A DNA stretch of 64,000 bases from Erinaceus europaeus (Eukaryota; Chordata; Mammalia; Eulipotyphla; Erinaceidae), in NCBI RefSeq assembly GCF_950295315.1, contig NC_080172.1:76403118-76467117 (forward strand), in the 5' to 3' direction. The notes below the pieces were generated by a model that saw nothing but the letters and a program-made list of their open reading frames with translations, was not told the DNA's origin and searched no databases. Shown here piece after piece: positions 22,746-33,239 of this stretch. Position numbers and translations under genes: made by a program. The number at the start of each line of letters is the position of its first letter. Positions within the stretch are counted from its first letter, which is position 1.

Positions 22746-23837
22746 GGCCCTTCTCAATACGAGGTTTTACTATGACTACTCAACAGAAAAAGTTACACTT
22801 TGTTGATGACTAATTCTTGTTTGTCAAAATCCACATTTATACTTTCATTTCTGAAAGATAGCTTTACTTAATATGAAATTTTGGAATAACAGTTCCTCCC
22901 AGCACATTAAAGATGACTTCTGGGCAATGAGATTTAAATGCTTCCTTGGTGAGACTAACAATGGTATAGTGAAAATATTAGCATTGCTTAATGCAGAGAT
23001 CTTAGGATTTGCAGCTGAAAAACATCTTCAGTTTAAATTCAAGGTCACAGAATCATGATTTGAATCCCAGAAGACATTACAGATTACTATGTCCAATTCC
23101 TTTTGTAATATTAACCTTGAAGATGTTTAGGTTTTGCCTTCAACACTTTCTAGTTTTAGGGAATTCACCAAATCACAAGAGAAAACATTCCCTTTCAAGC
23201 TCCAATCTAGTAAATTGTTTCTTTAGAGAAGACTACAACAAAATCTGCCTCCATTTCACTTTTGGCCATGGGTCCTCATCTTAATCAAAGCAGTAAGTTT
23301 ATTTAACTTTGTTTTCACTTTTATCCAAAGACATCTATTATGTCTCTAGGCTTCAGGCTATTCATCCCTTTCTCTACTTAACACAACCTCACCCGAACCT
23401 GCACTAACACCACATTCTTGATGGCTCTCTAATCCCTGTTAATTATGTTCCTAAAAATAAACTGGTATTTAGGTCTTCATCCTCAGAAAGTACCTTAAGT
23501 TAGAGTGCATTTCTCACCTAGATAGCTGTTTCTTCCTGATTAGCAGCACCACCTATGAAATCTAACCCAAAGCCTAATGACTCTCTGTTTAACTTTTTAA
23601 ATAGCATTGTTTTCTCAACTAATCTGGGATAGAGTGTTAATTCTGTCTCCTGCTTTATTGGCCTCTCATCATTAGCAAAGTTTAACCAACAAAACTCACT
23701 GTAACTCAGACAAGTTCTAGCAATTTTCAGATGCAAAAGTTTTCACAAAATGAATGAACATATACATGCTATGCAAAAATTGGAGTTGTGGTTTAATCCT
23801 AAATTTCAGTTTAGGAAAGCAAAATACAGCCTGTATG
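22746..23837. other. Unique sequence, no gene recognised
   Basis: About 1.1 kb with no interspersed repeat. ORFs of 60-90 codons are present on both strands but show no family I recognise. Confidence 0.45.
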
Positions 23838-24095
23838 ATCTGAGAGCAGTGCTGATCAGCAGATGCAGAACATGATATGCAAGTGTGGTTTGATCACCAG
23901 CCCCACATGACAGAAAGGTTCTCTGGTTTCTCTATCGTTCTCTCTCATAAAATAAAAGTTAAAAACCTATAGCCTGAGTGTAATGGTTATGCAAAAACAC
24001 TCTCATGCCTGAGACTCCAAGGTCCCAGGTTCAACCTCCTGCACCATAAGCCAGAGCTCAGTAGGGCTTTGATAAAAAAACCAAAACCTTTAACC
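23838..24095 (+). mobile_element. Two adjacent SINEs
   Basis: A diverged SINE (23838-23970, ending in CTCTCTCATAAAATAAAAG) followed by a copy of the 5967 subtype (CCTGAGTGTAATGGTTATGC, GGTTCAACCTCC). Confidence 0.6.
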
Positions 24096-24289
24096 TGAAT
24101 GTATATAATTTATGACAGCCTCTGGCTTAAAAACGAGGATGAAATAATGAGATAAGAGAAAGCAAATAGCATTTGGCTTGATAAAGATCAAGTGTGATGA
24201 TAATCACAAAGAAGTTTTAAGAAAGAAAAATGAGAGAGGGGTAGGGGAGGAGGGTAAAGACAAGCTTACCACACAAAGTTAGAGTGACA

Positions 24290-24792
24290 GAATTGGGCTT
24301 CAAACTAGCCCCTGGGGAGCACAGTTTGTACCAGGAAGCACTATTCTGTGTGTATGTTGGGGGGGGGGTTAAAGTTTTCTTTCCCCCACCCCTCACACCA
24401 CCAGTGGGAGCATGTGGTTTGTAAAATGTTGTCCAGTGCTGAGGCTGCAGTGTTCTGGGAGCTCTGACAGGGGCCAGAGGACAAGAGTCAGAGGATCGTC
24501 TCTCAGACACTTGTCTTCCAGACCTGACTGGTTCTGTGTGTGGCTTACTGTGCAGGGTGGCACTGGCTGGGGGGTCCCCACTGACCCTGATGCTCATCAC
24601 TCCTCTTTCATGGAGTGCACTGGACACAGCCACTGCAGTCTTGGCAGCTGGGTCACCTTGTTCAAACTCCTTCTCTCGAGTTTTTTGTATAGTTGGCAGG
24701 GCAAAGTCATCAAATTTGGAACAAACAATAGTAGGGCTATCTTTTCTTATTAATTTCTTCCAAGACAGGATTCCTGCCAAACTTGTCTGAGT
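24290..24792 (-). pseudogene. Remnant of ARHGAP29 last exon, 3' of the copy-3 stop
   Basis: Continues the copy-3 last exon beyond its premature stop. It contains tail motifs SKFDDFALPTIQKTR, PVRSGRQVSERRSSDS and RAPRTLQPQHWTTFYKPH identical to ARHGAP29 52330-52680. Homology fades near 24290, before the region that would encode the final EIPQFV, so the PDZ-binding end is absent. It is open from 24780 to 24217, but in the frame after the stop, so it would be untranslated unless the stop is bypassed. Confidence 0.85.
24383..24734 (-). other. Probable gene-conversion tract from ARHGAP29 last exon
   Basis: By eye, 351 of 352 positions match 52321-52672 without indels; the only difference is A versus C near 24664. 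Identity falls to roughly 80-85% with indels on the right and vanishes soon on the left. Confidence 0.75.
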
Positions 24793-25214
24793 TTACTTTT
24801 GCCATATCTCTTCCATTTCTCTTACTAGGATGGTTTGCAAAGAGTAGTAATTATCTACAGGCAAACTTACAGATCTTTTGATGCGTGAATTATGTCCTTT
24901 ATTGCTTTTCGTGTCACTGGCAGATGAAATAAGGTCGAGAGAGGAGTCACTAGCAGGTGAAATACGTTCTGGAGTAGAGTCATTGGCAGGTGAAATAAAT
25001 TCTAGAGAGGAGTCACTAGTAGGTGAAATAAGTTCTACAGAGGAGTCACTGGCAGGTGAAATAAGTTCTACAGAGGAGTCACTGGCAGGTGAAATAAGTT
25101 CTACAGAGGAGTCACTGGCAGGTGAAATAAGTTCCAGAGAGGAGTCACAGCCATTTATCAACTTTACTGATGCATTATCAAGTTGTTCTTCTGCAGACAA
25201 GTTCACTATGTCCT
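24793..25214 (-). CDS. Copy 3 exon G (last coding exon, early stop)
   Basis: Acceptor TTTTTTCAG then AGGACATAG. It begins DIVNLSAEEQ, aligned to DKKMNLPVDQE of ARHGAP29, runs through the 11-residue repeats and a conserved RSVSLPVD motif, then a 1-nt deletion relative to ARHGAP29 just after VD shifts the frame and ends it at TAA 24793-24795 (MEEIWQK stop). A 1-nt insertion further on restores the ancestral frame downstream of the stop. Confidence 0.8.
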
Positions 25215-28200
25215 CTGAAAAAAGGAAGATTTATTATTTAGAAGCCAACAGTTATGACATGATGACATGAATGAATTCTAGATGAACATCCAGATGTTCT
25301 ACTTATTTTCTGAAAATTATTCTCATTAACTATGAAGTTACATTTTCACACAGAGCACTTTCAATAAAAATAGTAGAACTCCATCTTCTCTGAAATCAGT
25401 ATTAGTTTAGTTAAATTCAATTAAATATTATGTTAGTTTAAATAAATGCTTTCTTTTTGTGTGTTGATAAGAATACATAATTTCTAAGTAAATGGTTTTT
25501 AATATATCCTATCAATCATATTGGAGTACAATCTCAGAAAGTCATATTAATATACTTCTGACCACTGAGGTGGCCATGAAACCCCAATGTTTTGACCACT
25601 TCATTCACTTATAAACAATCCCCAGTAAAGGACATCATTAATAAACAAATACTACAGGTGCATTCATACATCTTATAAGCAGAATACAACATTCATCCTG
25701 TCAAAGAGAATGAGTGGTCTTAAGTGAAAAATGTCAAGAAGACAAGAAGTCCAAGATACCTTTTTATAAGAAAGATTATGGTGAAGAACAGTATTCTTTT
25801 AAAAACCTGGTATACTAAAAGGAAACTTACCTAATAGTCCTTTATTAATGAAACTTTTTTGCATTTTTAAAACAAGTTTTAATTTATTTTTTAATCTTTT
25901 AAATTATATTTATTTTGAATAGAAACAAATAAATTGAGAGGGGAGGAGGAGGTAGAGAGGGAGACACCTGCAGCCCAGCTTCACCACTCATGAAGCTTTT
26001 CCCCTACAGGTGGGGACTGGAGTGGGGGGGCTTGAACCTGTGTCCTTGCACACTGTACAATGTGATTGATTAACCAGGCCCTATTTATTTTTTTTGTTAC
26101 TGGATAGAGACATTGAGAAATTGAGAGGGTTAGAGAAGACAGAGAGGGAGAGAGACAGAGAAACACTTGAAGCTTTGTTTTACCATTTGTGAAGCTTTCC
26201 CCCTGCAGATGGGACCAGAAACTTGACCCCCCAGTCCTTGTACACTGTAATGTGTGCACTTAACCAGATGTGTCACCACCTGCCCCCCTTTTTGTATTTT
26301 TATTATTAAAGTAATATTACATCATAACACTAAATAAATTCAGGTGTATCTTATTGTTGAAGCTTCCTTTCCTGAGTTAAATTCCACTGATTCTGACTTT
26401 TATTCATGGCTTATTGGTACAGTTTTAAGTCATTAATTTGCATCTTATAAGGTCACTCACCAGTGGGACATTTATTATATTCTTCTAATGTATCTTGCTT
26501 GTTTTCTGGTTTTTCAACTGACATAGGCTGTTGGAAAATTGTATTTTTGCTATCCACAAAATTGTCACCCTGTTAATGGGAGAGAATTTTTAAACTTGTA
26601 AAAGTGAAACATATAACAAAATAAACAACTTAAAGTACTTCTATTTTTTTTTTCCTCCAGGGTTATTGCTGGGCTTGGTGCCTGCACCAAGAATCCACCA
26701 CTCCTGGAGGCCATTTTTCCCCATTTGTTGCCCTTGTTGTTGTAGCCTCCTTGTGGTTATTATTATTGCCATTGTAGATGTTGTTCGTTGTTGGATAGGA
26801 CAGAGAGAAATGGAGAGAGGAGGGGAAGACAGAGAGGGGGAGAGAAAGATAGACACCTGCAGACCTGCCTCACTGCCTGTGAAGCGACTCCCCGGCAGGT
26901 GGGGAGCCGGTGGCTCGAACCGGGATCTTTACGCCGGTCCTTGCGCTTTGCACCACATGCGCTTAACCCACTGCGCCACTGCCCGACCCCCTGTACTTTT
27001 AATTTATGTAAATATTACAAAGTTTCAACATCAATTCCATTAAAGTCAAACTTGCATTCTTTGAAAATAAAAAATAGTAATTTAGAAGCATCTAGAAGCT
27101 GGCCCTCTTACCTCTGGTGTAAATAGAGGTTTTGTAGGCTGAAGCGCCTTATCAAATATTCTGTCTGAATATATCAAAATAAATTCTAAAAGTATTTCTT
27201 CATTGGCATATTCTAGAAGTGGAAAATTGGTTATGGAAACTTTTAACACTTTAGTTCTAAAAAGGATTGGGCCAAATATTAAGCCAATATATTCTGGAGA
27301 TACTTCATTTTCATGACAGCGATCTGCCACCCTGTGAAGTAGAAGACATAAGTCATCTGAGATTTTCATATTCAATTTCTTTGATGGAATATTATTTCAG
27401 GTTTAGAAGGATAATAGGAAATTAATTGTGAAGTCTAAGAAAATGGCTATTTATATGATTAAATGTTGACTATATCTTATTGTATGTTATAGTACTACAA
27501 TAAAATTTAAGTAGAAGGAGCTGTGGGTCTGTCTCAACAGAATATAAAATACCCCTAAAAACTGCTCATTATGTTAGTACATAGGACACTGTCCCCATTG
27601 CTTATACTGTAAATAGATACTGCCAATTTCCTTATAGCACACAGTTCATCTCCAAGCCCATTTGATTCTCCCTCCTCTCATTACTTCTTTCTATAACCAT
27701 TCAGAAGACCTGGATTGTTGTAAAGAAAGATCTGACAGAAAAATGTAAGCATGTTCAATTTCTCACTTTAAGTTGTTAGTATACAGAAGAAAATCAGTTA
27801 ACTGACCTAACAAGTGTGTAGGGCTCGCTACTTCCATCTAGTTCAGCTCATACTTTAGGTTTGCTACCTTCTACTTAAACCCAGTTATTTATACTTCCAA
27901 ATGTAAAATGTTCTCTTAAGTCTCTATGTCTGTTGCCCTCTGCCTGGAATGCTCCTATGTATGTACAGTTTTAGTCCCCAAACCACGACTCCATTCCTCA
28001 GGTTTGGCTCAAGGCTCCCTTCTCTGGTTGATGACTCTTATTTTTTCATGCTTTTGTTCAAAGCCATTAGAAGAATGGAGCTATACTACACTGGCCCTCA
28101 GCTTGACCTTCCAAACTGACAAGCACAAGAAAGAAATGAAACCACTGCTTTACATCTTGGCTTCTCCAGCAACATTTAGACTGGAATATTCTTATTTTTA

Positions 28201-31120
28201 AAACACTACTAGCATAATATGAATGTATTTAATATGAAGTATGCATTTCAAGTGGTAAAGATGTCAAGTTTTCTGTTGTATGTTATTTAAATACAGCAAT
28301 AAGGAAAAAAGAACAATGCCAGCCTACTACTAAAGCTTGTTAAACGTATACACAGTTCTTACCGTTTAAGATGTGTTATGATGTAATGGAAGCAGTTAAA
28401 ATTAACTGGTGGCAACTGTCTTAGAACTTCTTTCATTTTTAAGATTGTCAAATTTATCTGCTTAGATATTAGCTTGCCGCGCCTGCCTTTGGAGTCATAC
28501 AGTTTATTGTGCTTCCCTTCCTTTTCCCTTTTTATTTCTAGAGCAAGCTCTGAAAACTTGCTGTACAATTTAAATGAAGTGAATGGTTCAGGCAACTAAG
28601 GGAACAAACAAACAAACAAATTACCAGTTTTTTCATTCTATCCATTTTCCTCTTAATAATCAACAGAATTTTGCTAAATGGTTCAGCAGGTCCCCTTAGA
28701 TTATCAAGACAAATTCAATCAGATTTGGAAGTGTTTAACTTGCAACATATGTGATCTGGTATCATTTTGCCATGAATGTATTTATACTAAATACTATTTA
28801 CATTAAAATTATCCTAAACCTAAGTTATACTGATGGTCTTTGGAAACTCTTGTGTACATCCTATTCTTTTACATTCATACCTAACTCAAAGGCAACATGA
28901 TTTTCAACTTTTTAAAATTATCCCAGTATAATGAATAAGAATCATCATAATTTTTATAAAAAGTTTAGATTCTGAATTTCACCGATTGCGGGAGACAGAT
29001 AAGAAAATGCTACAAAGTGTCTGTCTGTGTTTACTGGGGTCAGACTGAACATTAGAATAAGATAATAGATAACCTCATCAATGTGTAATCCTTTCTCTTT
29101 CTGATAGAAAAGTAGCAGAATGGAGAGAATGGAGAAAGGGAGAGACAGACACTTGCAGCGCTGCTCCACCACTCATGAAGATTTCCCCTTGCTGATGGGG
29201 ACCAGGAACATCAATTCTGGTCTTCATGCATAATAATGTGTGTGCTCTACTAAATAAACCACTATTGAGGCCCCAATTACACATATATTTACACATCTTG
29301 ATCTATCCACCACTAATAAAAAAGATGTTGATAGAGTCTACATCAATGAAAACATGCCCAGCAAATGTTATCTGCAAAACACATACTATAGCTCAGTTCT
29401 TTTTTAATTCATAGTAGGCCTCAGGGTAAAAACCCTTACCTTTGCAAGGTATAATTTCAGGACATCACAAATGTCATATTCACTAAACTGAGAGAAGTCT
29501 ATAAAGTGCAGTGATTTTTTTAAAGCACGACATATTTTTTTCTCGTTTAATGGGCATCCAGGTATACGATAAATGCCCTTAAAGGGAAAAAGGAAAATAA
29601 TTTATTTTTAAAATTTGCTTTGGTATAAATGTCTAGATGTAGACATTTAGATATAGTGGCTGTGTCTACAAGTTTCTTGACTTTTAAGGAAAAGGATCAA
29701 ATGAGGTGACATTGTCCAAATAAGTCTGAATCAGTTCAGTCACTTATTCAGAAGTGAACACACTGTTTTCAGACATCTTTATCATTTATAACTAATTACA
29801 CAGACATTTATCTTTTCTTGGCATTAAGAATCAATTGTACCTGTGTTGACAAAAAATGTGTTTCTATTTCAGAAGTAAATATTTTCATTATTGAGGGAAT
29901 GCCATCAGGTTCCTCTCTGGCAAATTTGTTGAAATCTACACCCATCATTCGAGCTTTGAAATTACGTTTCTGGTGACCACAAATTACGAACATGCTGTCC
30001 AAACACTTCCAATGGCAAACAAAAGAACACTACAAGAAAATGAAAGTTTAAAACTGGTTAAGTCAACTAAAATCTAATTCACAAATGGGACAACTATAGA
30101 TGGAACAGGAACAAGAGAGTTTAGAAGGTAATGCTTTTAGTGTTTGAAATACATATAATAACATAATGAAATATCAACTTATATGAGTTCAATTTATTAA
30201 ACATACAATTGCAAAAGATGCTCACCNNNNNNNNNNNNNNNNNNNNNNNNNNNNNNNNNNNNNNNNNNNNNNNNNNNNNNNNNNNNNNNNNNNNNNNNNN
30301 NNNNNNNNNNNNNNNNNNNNNNNNNNNNNNNNNNNNNNNNNNNNNNNNNNNNNNNNNNNNNNNNNNNNNNNNNNNNNNNNNNNNNNNNNNNNNNNNNNNN
30401 NNNNNNNNNNNNNNNNNNNNNNNNNNGGGGGTTAAACGCAGGTCTTTAAGCATTGTAACACAAAAGTTCTATCAAATGTACCACTGCCGGGTGCTTCCCC
30501 CCCAGTCCTGTTATATCTTACATAATATATAAAAAGAGAGGGGGGAAATAGAAGCTCCTGGTGGTTATTTATCATTTATTTTTCTTATTACTTTGTTGAC
30601 ATTGTGAAAAAACTGAAATGTTTGAAATGACATTTCAATAACGACAACCATACTGCAGTTAGGAGAGGATGGTGATGGGTTGCCAAAAGAAGTCTAGAGT
30701 ATTCCAGGAAATGCTGTAAGATCTTCCTGTTCATTACTTGAAAAGAAAAGGCTTATCAGAAATATGAAAGGCAGGAAAAGAAGAAGGAAAGGTAGGACAG
30801 TATGTCAAGGATTTGGAATGGGCTTCAGAACCATCTGGGTCTAAGACCAGAAAATTTTAAAGTCAGTTATCTCACTGTTAGAAAAGACATACACTTAACA
30901 GAAAATTGGCAACAATTGTTCTGTGTCTTGAAATAATTTCATCTATATATTATTCTTACCTGTAAGTTTTCTTTATGCCTGAAGTTGAGGGTCTAGCAAA
31001 ACCATATCTTAAATCTTGGTCAAATAAATAATCATCATAATTTACATAATCATCATAATTTACCCAATTTCCCGCGACGAAATCATCTTGATACTCAATT
31101 TGGGTTAATCTAATAGCTAC
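24793..31120 (-). CDS. ARHGAP29-like paralog, copy 3 (candidate gene, partial)
   Basis: ARHGAP29-derived unit with exons Z 30960-31120, (Y and A missing or in the N gap), B 29841-30029, C 29440-29577, D 28363-28595, E 27112-27331, F 26461-26569 and G 24793-25214. All visible exons are open with AG/GT boundaries and the same phases as ARHGAP29. The protein would have the second half of a C1 domain, then a RhoGAP-like domain and an acidic tail with a new 11-residue repeat. The RhoGAP arginine finger is present (GIYRIPG), but the KLYLR arginine is Ala (KLYLAK) and the Asn before GLIFGP is Tyr, so GAP activity is doubtful. The Z-to-B join is out of phase, so the missing Y and A exons would be needed. 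A functional gene, a pseudogene, or the 3' part of a longer chimeric gene are all possible. Confidence 0.7.
24908..25150 (-). repeat. 33-bp coding tandem repeat (11 residues)
   Basis: Seven unit starts at an exact 33-bp spacing (24941, 24974, 25007, 25040, 25073, 25106, 25139). On the minus strand the unit reads ISPASDSSVEL with variants such as ISPANDSTPER. It is in frame with exon G of copy 3 and absent from ARHGAP29. Confidence 0.95.
25215..25859. other. Intron of copy 3, nothing further seen
   Basis: AT-rich intronic sequence between exons G and F of copy 3. Confidence 0.6.
25860..26285 (-). mobile_element. Two tandem SINEs
   Basis: Two minus-strand SINEs (25860-26085 and 26085-26285), each with a GGATAGAGACA- or GAATAGAAACA-type tail, a TTCACCACT / TTTACCATT TGTGAAGC body and a TAACCAG head complement. 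Confidence 0.8.
26461..26569 (-). CDS. Copy 3 exon F
   Basis: Acceptor TTAACAG, donor ACTG|GTGAG, 36 codons plus 1 nt. Translation GDNFVDSKNT... to NKCPT aligns with ARHGAP29 exon F (DIQTTDNEG... to GKCDTCHT). Phase is the same as in the parent. Confidence 0.75.
26640..26992 (-). mobile_element. tRNA-derived SINE, long type
   Basis: TTTCCTCCAGGGTTATTGCTGGG start, GGATAGGACAGAGAGAAATGG, TGCGCCACTGCCCGACCCCC head complement; high similarity to its consensus suggests a young copy. Confidence 0.92.
27112..27331 (-). CDS. Copy 3 exon E (RhoGAP C-terminal half)
   Basis: Acceptor CTTCACAG|GGTGGC and donor GAG|GTAAGA. Encodes VADRCHENE, IGLIFGP, and ILIYSDRIFDKALQP, matching parent VVDHSDKNK, LGLIFGP and IITYSKKIFDGILQS. 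It is 73 codons against 101 in the parent because the linker after the domain is shorter. The Asn expected before LGLIFGP (the Rho-binding Asn194 of p50RhoGAP numbering) is Tyr. Confidence 0.85.
27332..28362. other. Intron of copy 3 (D-E)
   Basis: About 1 kb. Part (27920-28200) is similar to 55720-55960 in the parent intron (shared TTTGGCTCAAGG/TTTGGCTCAGGG, GAAGAATGGAGCTA), which supports duplication of exon and intron together. Confidence 0.65.
28363..28595 (-). CDS. Copy 3 exon D (RhoGAP middle)
   Basis: Acceptor TTCCCTTAG|TTGCC, donor AAACG|GTAAG. Exactly 233 nt, the same as the parent exon. Starts LPEPF and ends with EVLRQLPPVNFNCFHYI then HLKR; the middle is diverged and more basic. 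Phase 2 donor as in the parent. Confidence 0.87.
29075..29275 (-). mobile_element. SINE shared by copies 2 and 3
   Basis: AGAAAAGTAGCAGAATGGAGAG, CACTCATGAAGATTTCCCCTTG, and the head complement. The same insertion with the same diagnostic GAAGATTTCCCCTTG is at 33840-34035 in the equivalent intron of copy 2. Confidence 0.8.
29440..29577 (-). CDS. Copy 3 exon C (RhoGAP, arginine finger)
   Basis: Acceptor CCTTTAAG|GGC, donor AAG|GTAAGG. 46 codons, as in the parent. It opens GIYRIPG, keeping the catalytic arginine finger, and ends DICDVLKLYLAK: the Lys is kept but the following Arg is Ala. Confidence 0.87.
29841..30029 (-). CDS. Copy 3 exon B (C1 second half)
   Basis: Acceptor TTGTAG|TGTTC, donor CACAG|GTACAA. 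63 codons, identical in length to the parent. CHWKCLDSMFVICGHQK retains the HxxC and CGH metal ligands of C1, followed by FAREEPDGIP, which aligns with FAKKEPDGIP. Confidence 0.87.
30227..30426. other. Assembly gap (200 N)
   Basis: Two hundred consecutive N. By position it lies where exon A of copy 3 (C1 first half) should be, and probably exon Y as well. The round length suggests a gap of unknown real size. Confidence 0.99.
30427..30520 (-). mobile_element. SINE remnant beside the gap
   Basis: GGGGTTAAACGCAGGTC B-box complement and CAAATGTACCACTGCCGGG head complement; the left part is lost in the gap. Confidence 0.6.
30960..31120 (-). CDS. Copy 3 exon Z
   Basis: Acceptor CTTTATAG|GTAGC, donor TACAG|GTAAGA, 53 codons plus 2 nt, open. 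Very acidic and Tyr-rich with a perfect hexapeptide duplication (NYDDYV NYDDY). It has no parent exon in the window but is at the same place as Z1 and Z2, with LTQIEY aligned to LSQTEH and LSQMQL. Confidence 0.65.
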
Positions 31121-31734
31121 CTATAAAGTTAGAGAAACAAAAAGCAGAATTAATGATTTCCAATGGCAATAGCAGTAAAGAACCTAAACAGAGTGAGGCG
31201 CACAATACACAGTGCCAATGTGAGCATACTATGCTGACTACTTTGTGTAAGGTTCATATCAGGAAAAAAAGCAATGCTCATTTCTATAAGTATTTAGGAA
31301 TGAATATATCCAATTCAAACTGATAAGCTGAAGAGCTAAAAACAAACAAACAAACAAACAAACAAGCAAACAAAAAAGATATAGCCCTATCAGTGCACAA
31401 TTTCAGAGAATGAATGTTGTTTGAAAGCTCTTTACTGTGATGGTCTGACCACAGCGACCAAAACACTTAAGTGAATAATGTGAGGAAAAACAAGTCAGGT
31501 CAGAGCACATTTTGATGTTTATTTTTCAATGCATAAAAATGGAAATGCTTTGTTAAATATAATTGTATCTGTCTTATTTAAGATTAAATGAAATGACAAC
31601 AACCATTTAGAGTTGTTTAAAAAAAAAAGTAGAAAACATCCCAAATGATAATAAAACTAGAAGCAACCAAAATGCCTGTCAATGTGGGGAGTAATAATAA
31701 TAAATTAGTATTGTAGTGTAGTTACTCAGTGGTA

Positions 31735-32130
31735 ACTTTTCCCCCAATTAGTTTTGTTTACTTTATTGTCACCAGTTTGCTGCTAGTGCCTATATGGCAA
31801 ATCCACTGCTCCTAGTAGCGATTTTTACTGTTATAATTTTATTTTAATGAGAGCTATATATAAGGAAAAAGAGACACAGAAAGGCAGAGAGAAAAACCAG
31901 AACACTGCTCTACTCTGGCTTTTGGTGGTGCTGAGAACTGTACCTCGGATCTCAGGCATAAGAGTCTTTTTGCATAAACATTATACTTTCTCCTCAGCCC
32001 CTCTGTTTACTTTTTAATTTCATTTTTCAGATATAACATAGAGAAATTGAAAGGGGGAGGGGAAGACAGAAGGAAAGGAAAGAGAGATACTGAGCAATAC
32101 TGAGAGGCAGTGAGCAACACTGCAAGTGAT
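31735..32130 (-). mobile_element. SINE cluster
   Basis: A SINE of the 5967 subtype (31735-32000, with GAACTGTACCTCGG and TTGCATAAACATTATAC) and a second partial SINE at 32010-32130. Confidence 0.65.
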
Positions 32131-32249
32131 CTATGTTAATGTCTTTATATGTCAATCTCCTTTTGATGATCATAACTGATTATGTGGGAGTATTCTAGTT
32201 TTATTAAATATCACTAAAGCACTTAAAAGTAGTGGGACATCATACCTGC

Positions 32250-32480
32250 AACTTTCTATTTTTCTTTATTTTTTGCAAAAATGGTTGCTTCATGTTTTTT
32301 TTTTTCTTTTTCTTTTTTTTTCTCACTCCGTATTTCTTTGTACAAAGGAGAGTGAGACGGGGTGGGGATGGAAGACAACTGCTCCATAGCTTATCAGGCT
32401 TCTCCTCGCTAGTGGGGACAGGAGCTTGAATAAGGGTCCTTGCACAGGGTAATGTGTGTATGCTACCAGCTTTACGTGAA
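32250..32480 (-). mobile_element. SINE fragment with T-rich tracts
   Basis: Poly-T/CT tract then GACGGGGTGGGGATGGAAGAC, GCTTCTCCTCGCTAGTGGGG and GCTTGAATAAGGGTCC, a minus-strand SINE body with expanded T tail. Confidence 0.55.
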
Positions 32481-33228
32481 GACAGAGTGCAGCTGGGTTT
32501 GGTGAGATTTTTCTTTTATCTTAATTTATTGAGGTGATTATCTTTTTTCTTTTTCTTTCTGCCTTTATTTTCCCCCTTTTCCTTTCTTCCTTCCTTTTTT
32601 TTTTTTTTTTTTTTTTACTTAAGTGTAACTGAGACAATGTACAAGTAATTTCTATGTCTCTGTGAACTGATGCTCAAAGCTACTAAAGCCATTCACATCA
32701 TCACACAGAAGCATTTTCTTGGAACCTTCTCTGTAAACTACCCATAAAATAACAGAGAAAAAACAGAGCAGCTCATTCCTTGATTAACTTCCATCAACAG
32801 TTTAATCGAGGCCATGAAGACCCAACTAGGTTGAGCCTCTTCCATTCAGGACCTCGACCACAACCCTTCATAGCAGTTAAAGTTTGAATGAAGGTTCAAT
32901 GAAGGTTAAAGTTTGAATGAAGGCTGTACACAGAAACTATTCAATTTACAGAATCCATCCTATACTGTATGTGGGCGTTATTAATAGAGCTACATTTGTG
33001 TGTTCAGCTCAGTTTTTCAAAATGTAATGGTAATTGTTTATGAATACACAAAAATATTATAAGGAAAAGAGTAGGAGATATATTTGTAGATTCATTTACC
33101 TTTATGAGATAAGAAAGCTAGGGGACACTTCACACCTTTGGCATATGGAGTTGCTGGAGATTGAATAAGGGATCTCAGGCATGAAAGGTAGGAACATTTA
33201 GGAAGGAACTTAAGTATGATTTGAGATC
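32481..33228 (-). other. Duplicated ARHGAP29 intron C-D sequence (3' edge of copy 2)
   Basis: GAAGACAGAGTGCAGCTGGG and, further on, TTACAGAATCCATCCTATACTG and GTTCAGCTCAGTTTTTCAAAA match 61040-61440 in the parent intron between exons C and D. Copy 2 therefore extends to here but contains no exon D to G. Confidence 0.75.
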
Positions 33229-33239
33229 AACTAGGGGAT

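Noticed and set aside
1..24200. Exons of ABCA4, the gene expected 3' of ARHGAP29 in human
   Set aside because: No ABC-transporter motif or splice-flanked exon was recognised; the gene probably lies beyond the left edge.
24412..24790. Plus-strand open frames of 84-113 codons, also at 52263-52935
   Set aside because: Antisense shadows of the conserved ARHGAP29 last exon and its copy; they repeat at both loci only because the exon does.
24878..25270. Plus-strand 130-codon frame over the 33-bp repeat
   Set aside because: Antisense of the copy-3 exon; any unit of 33 bp leaves several frames open.
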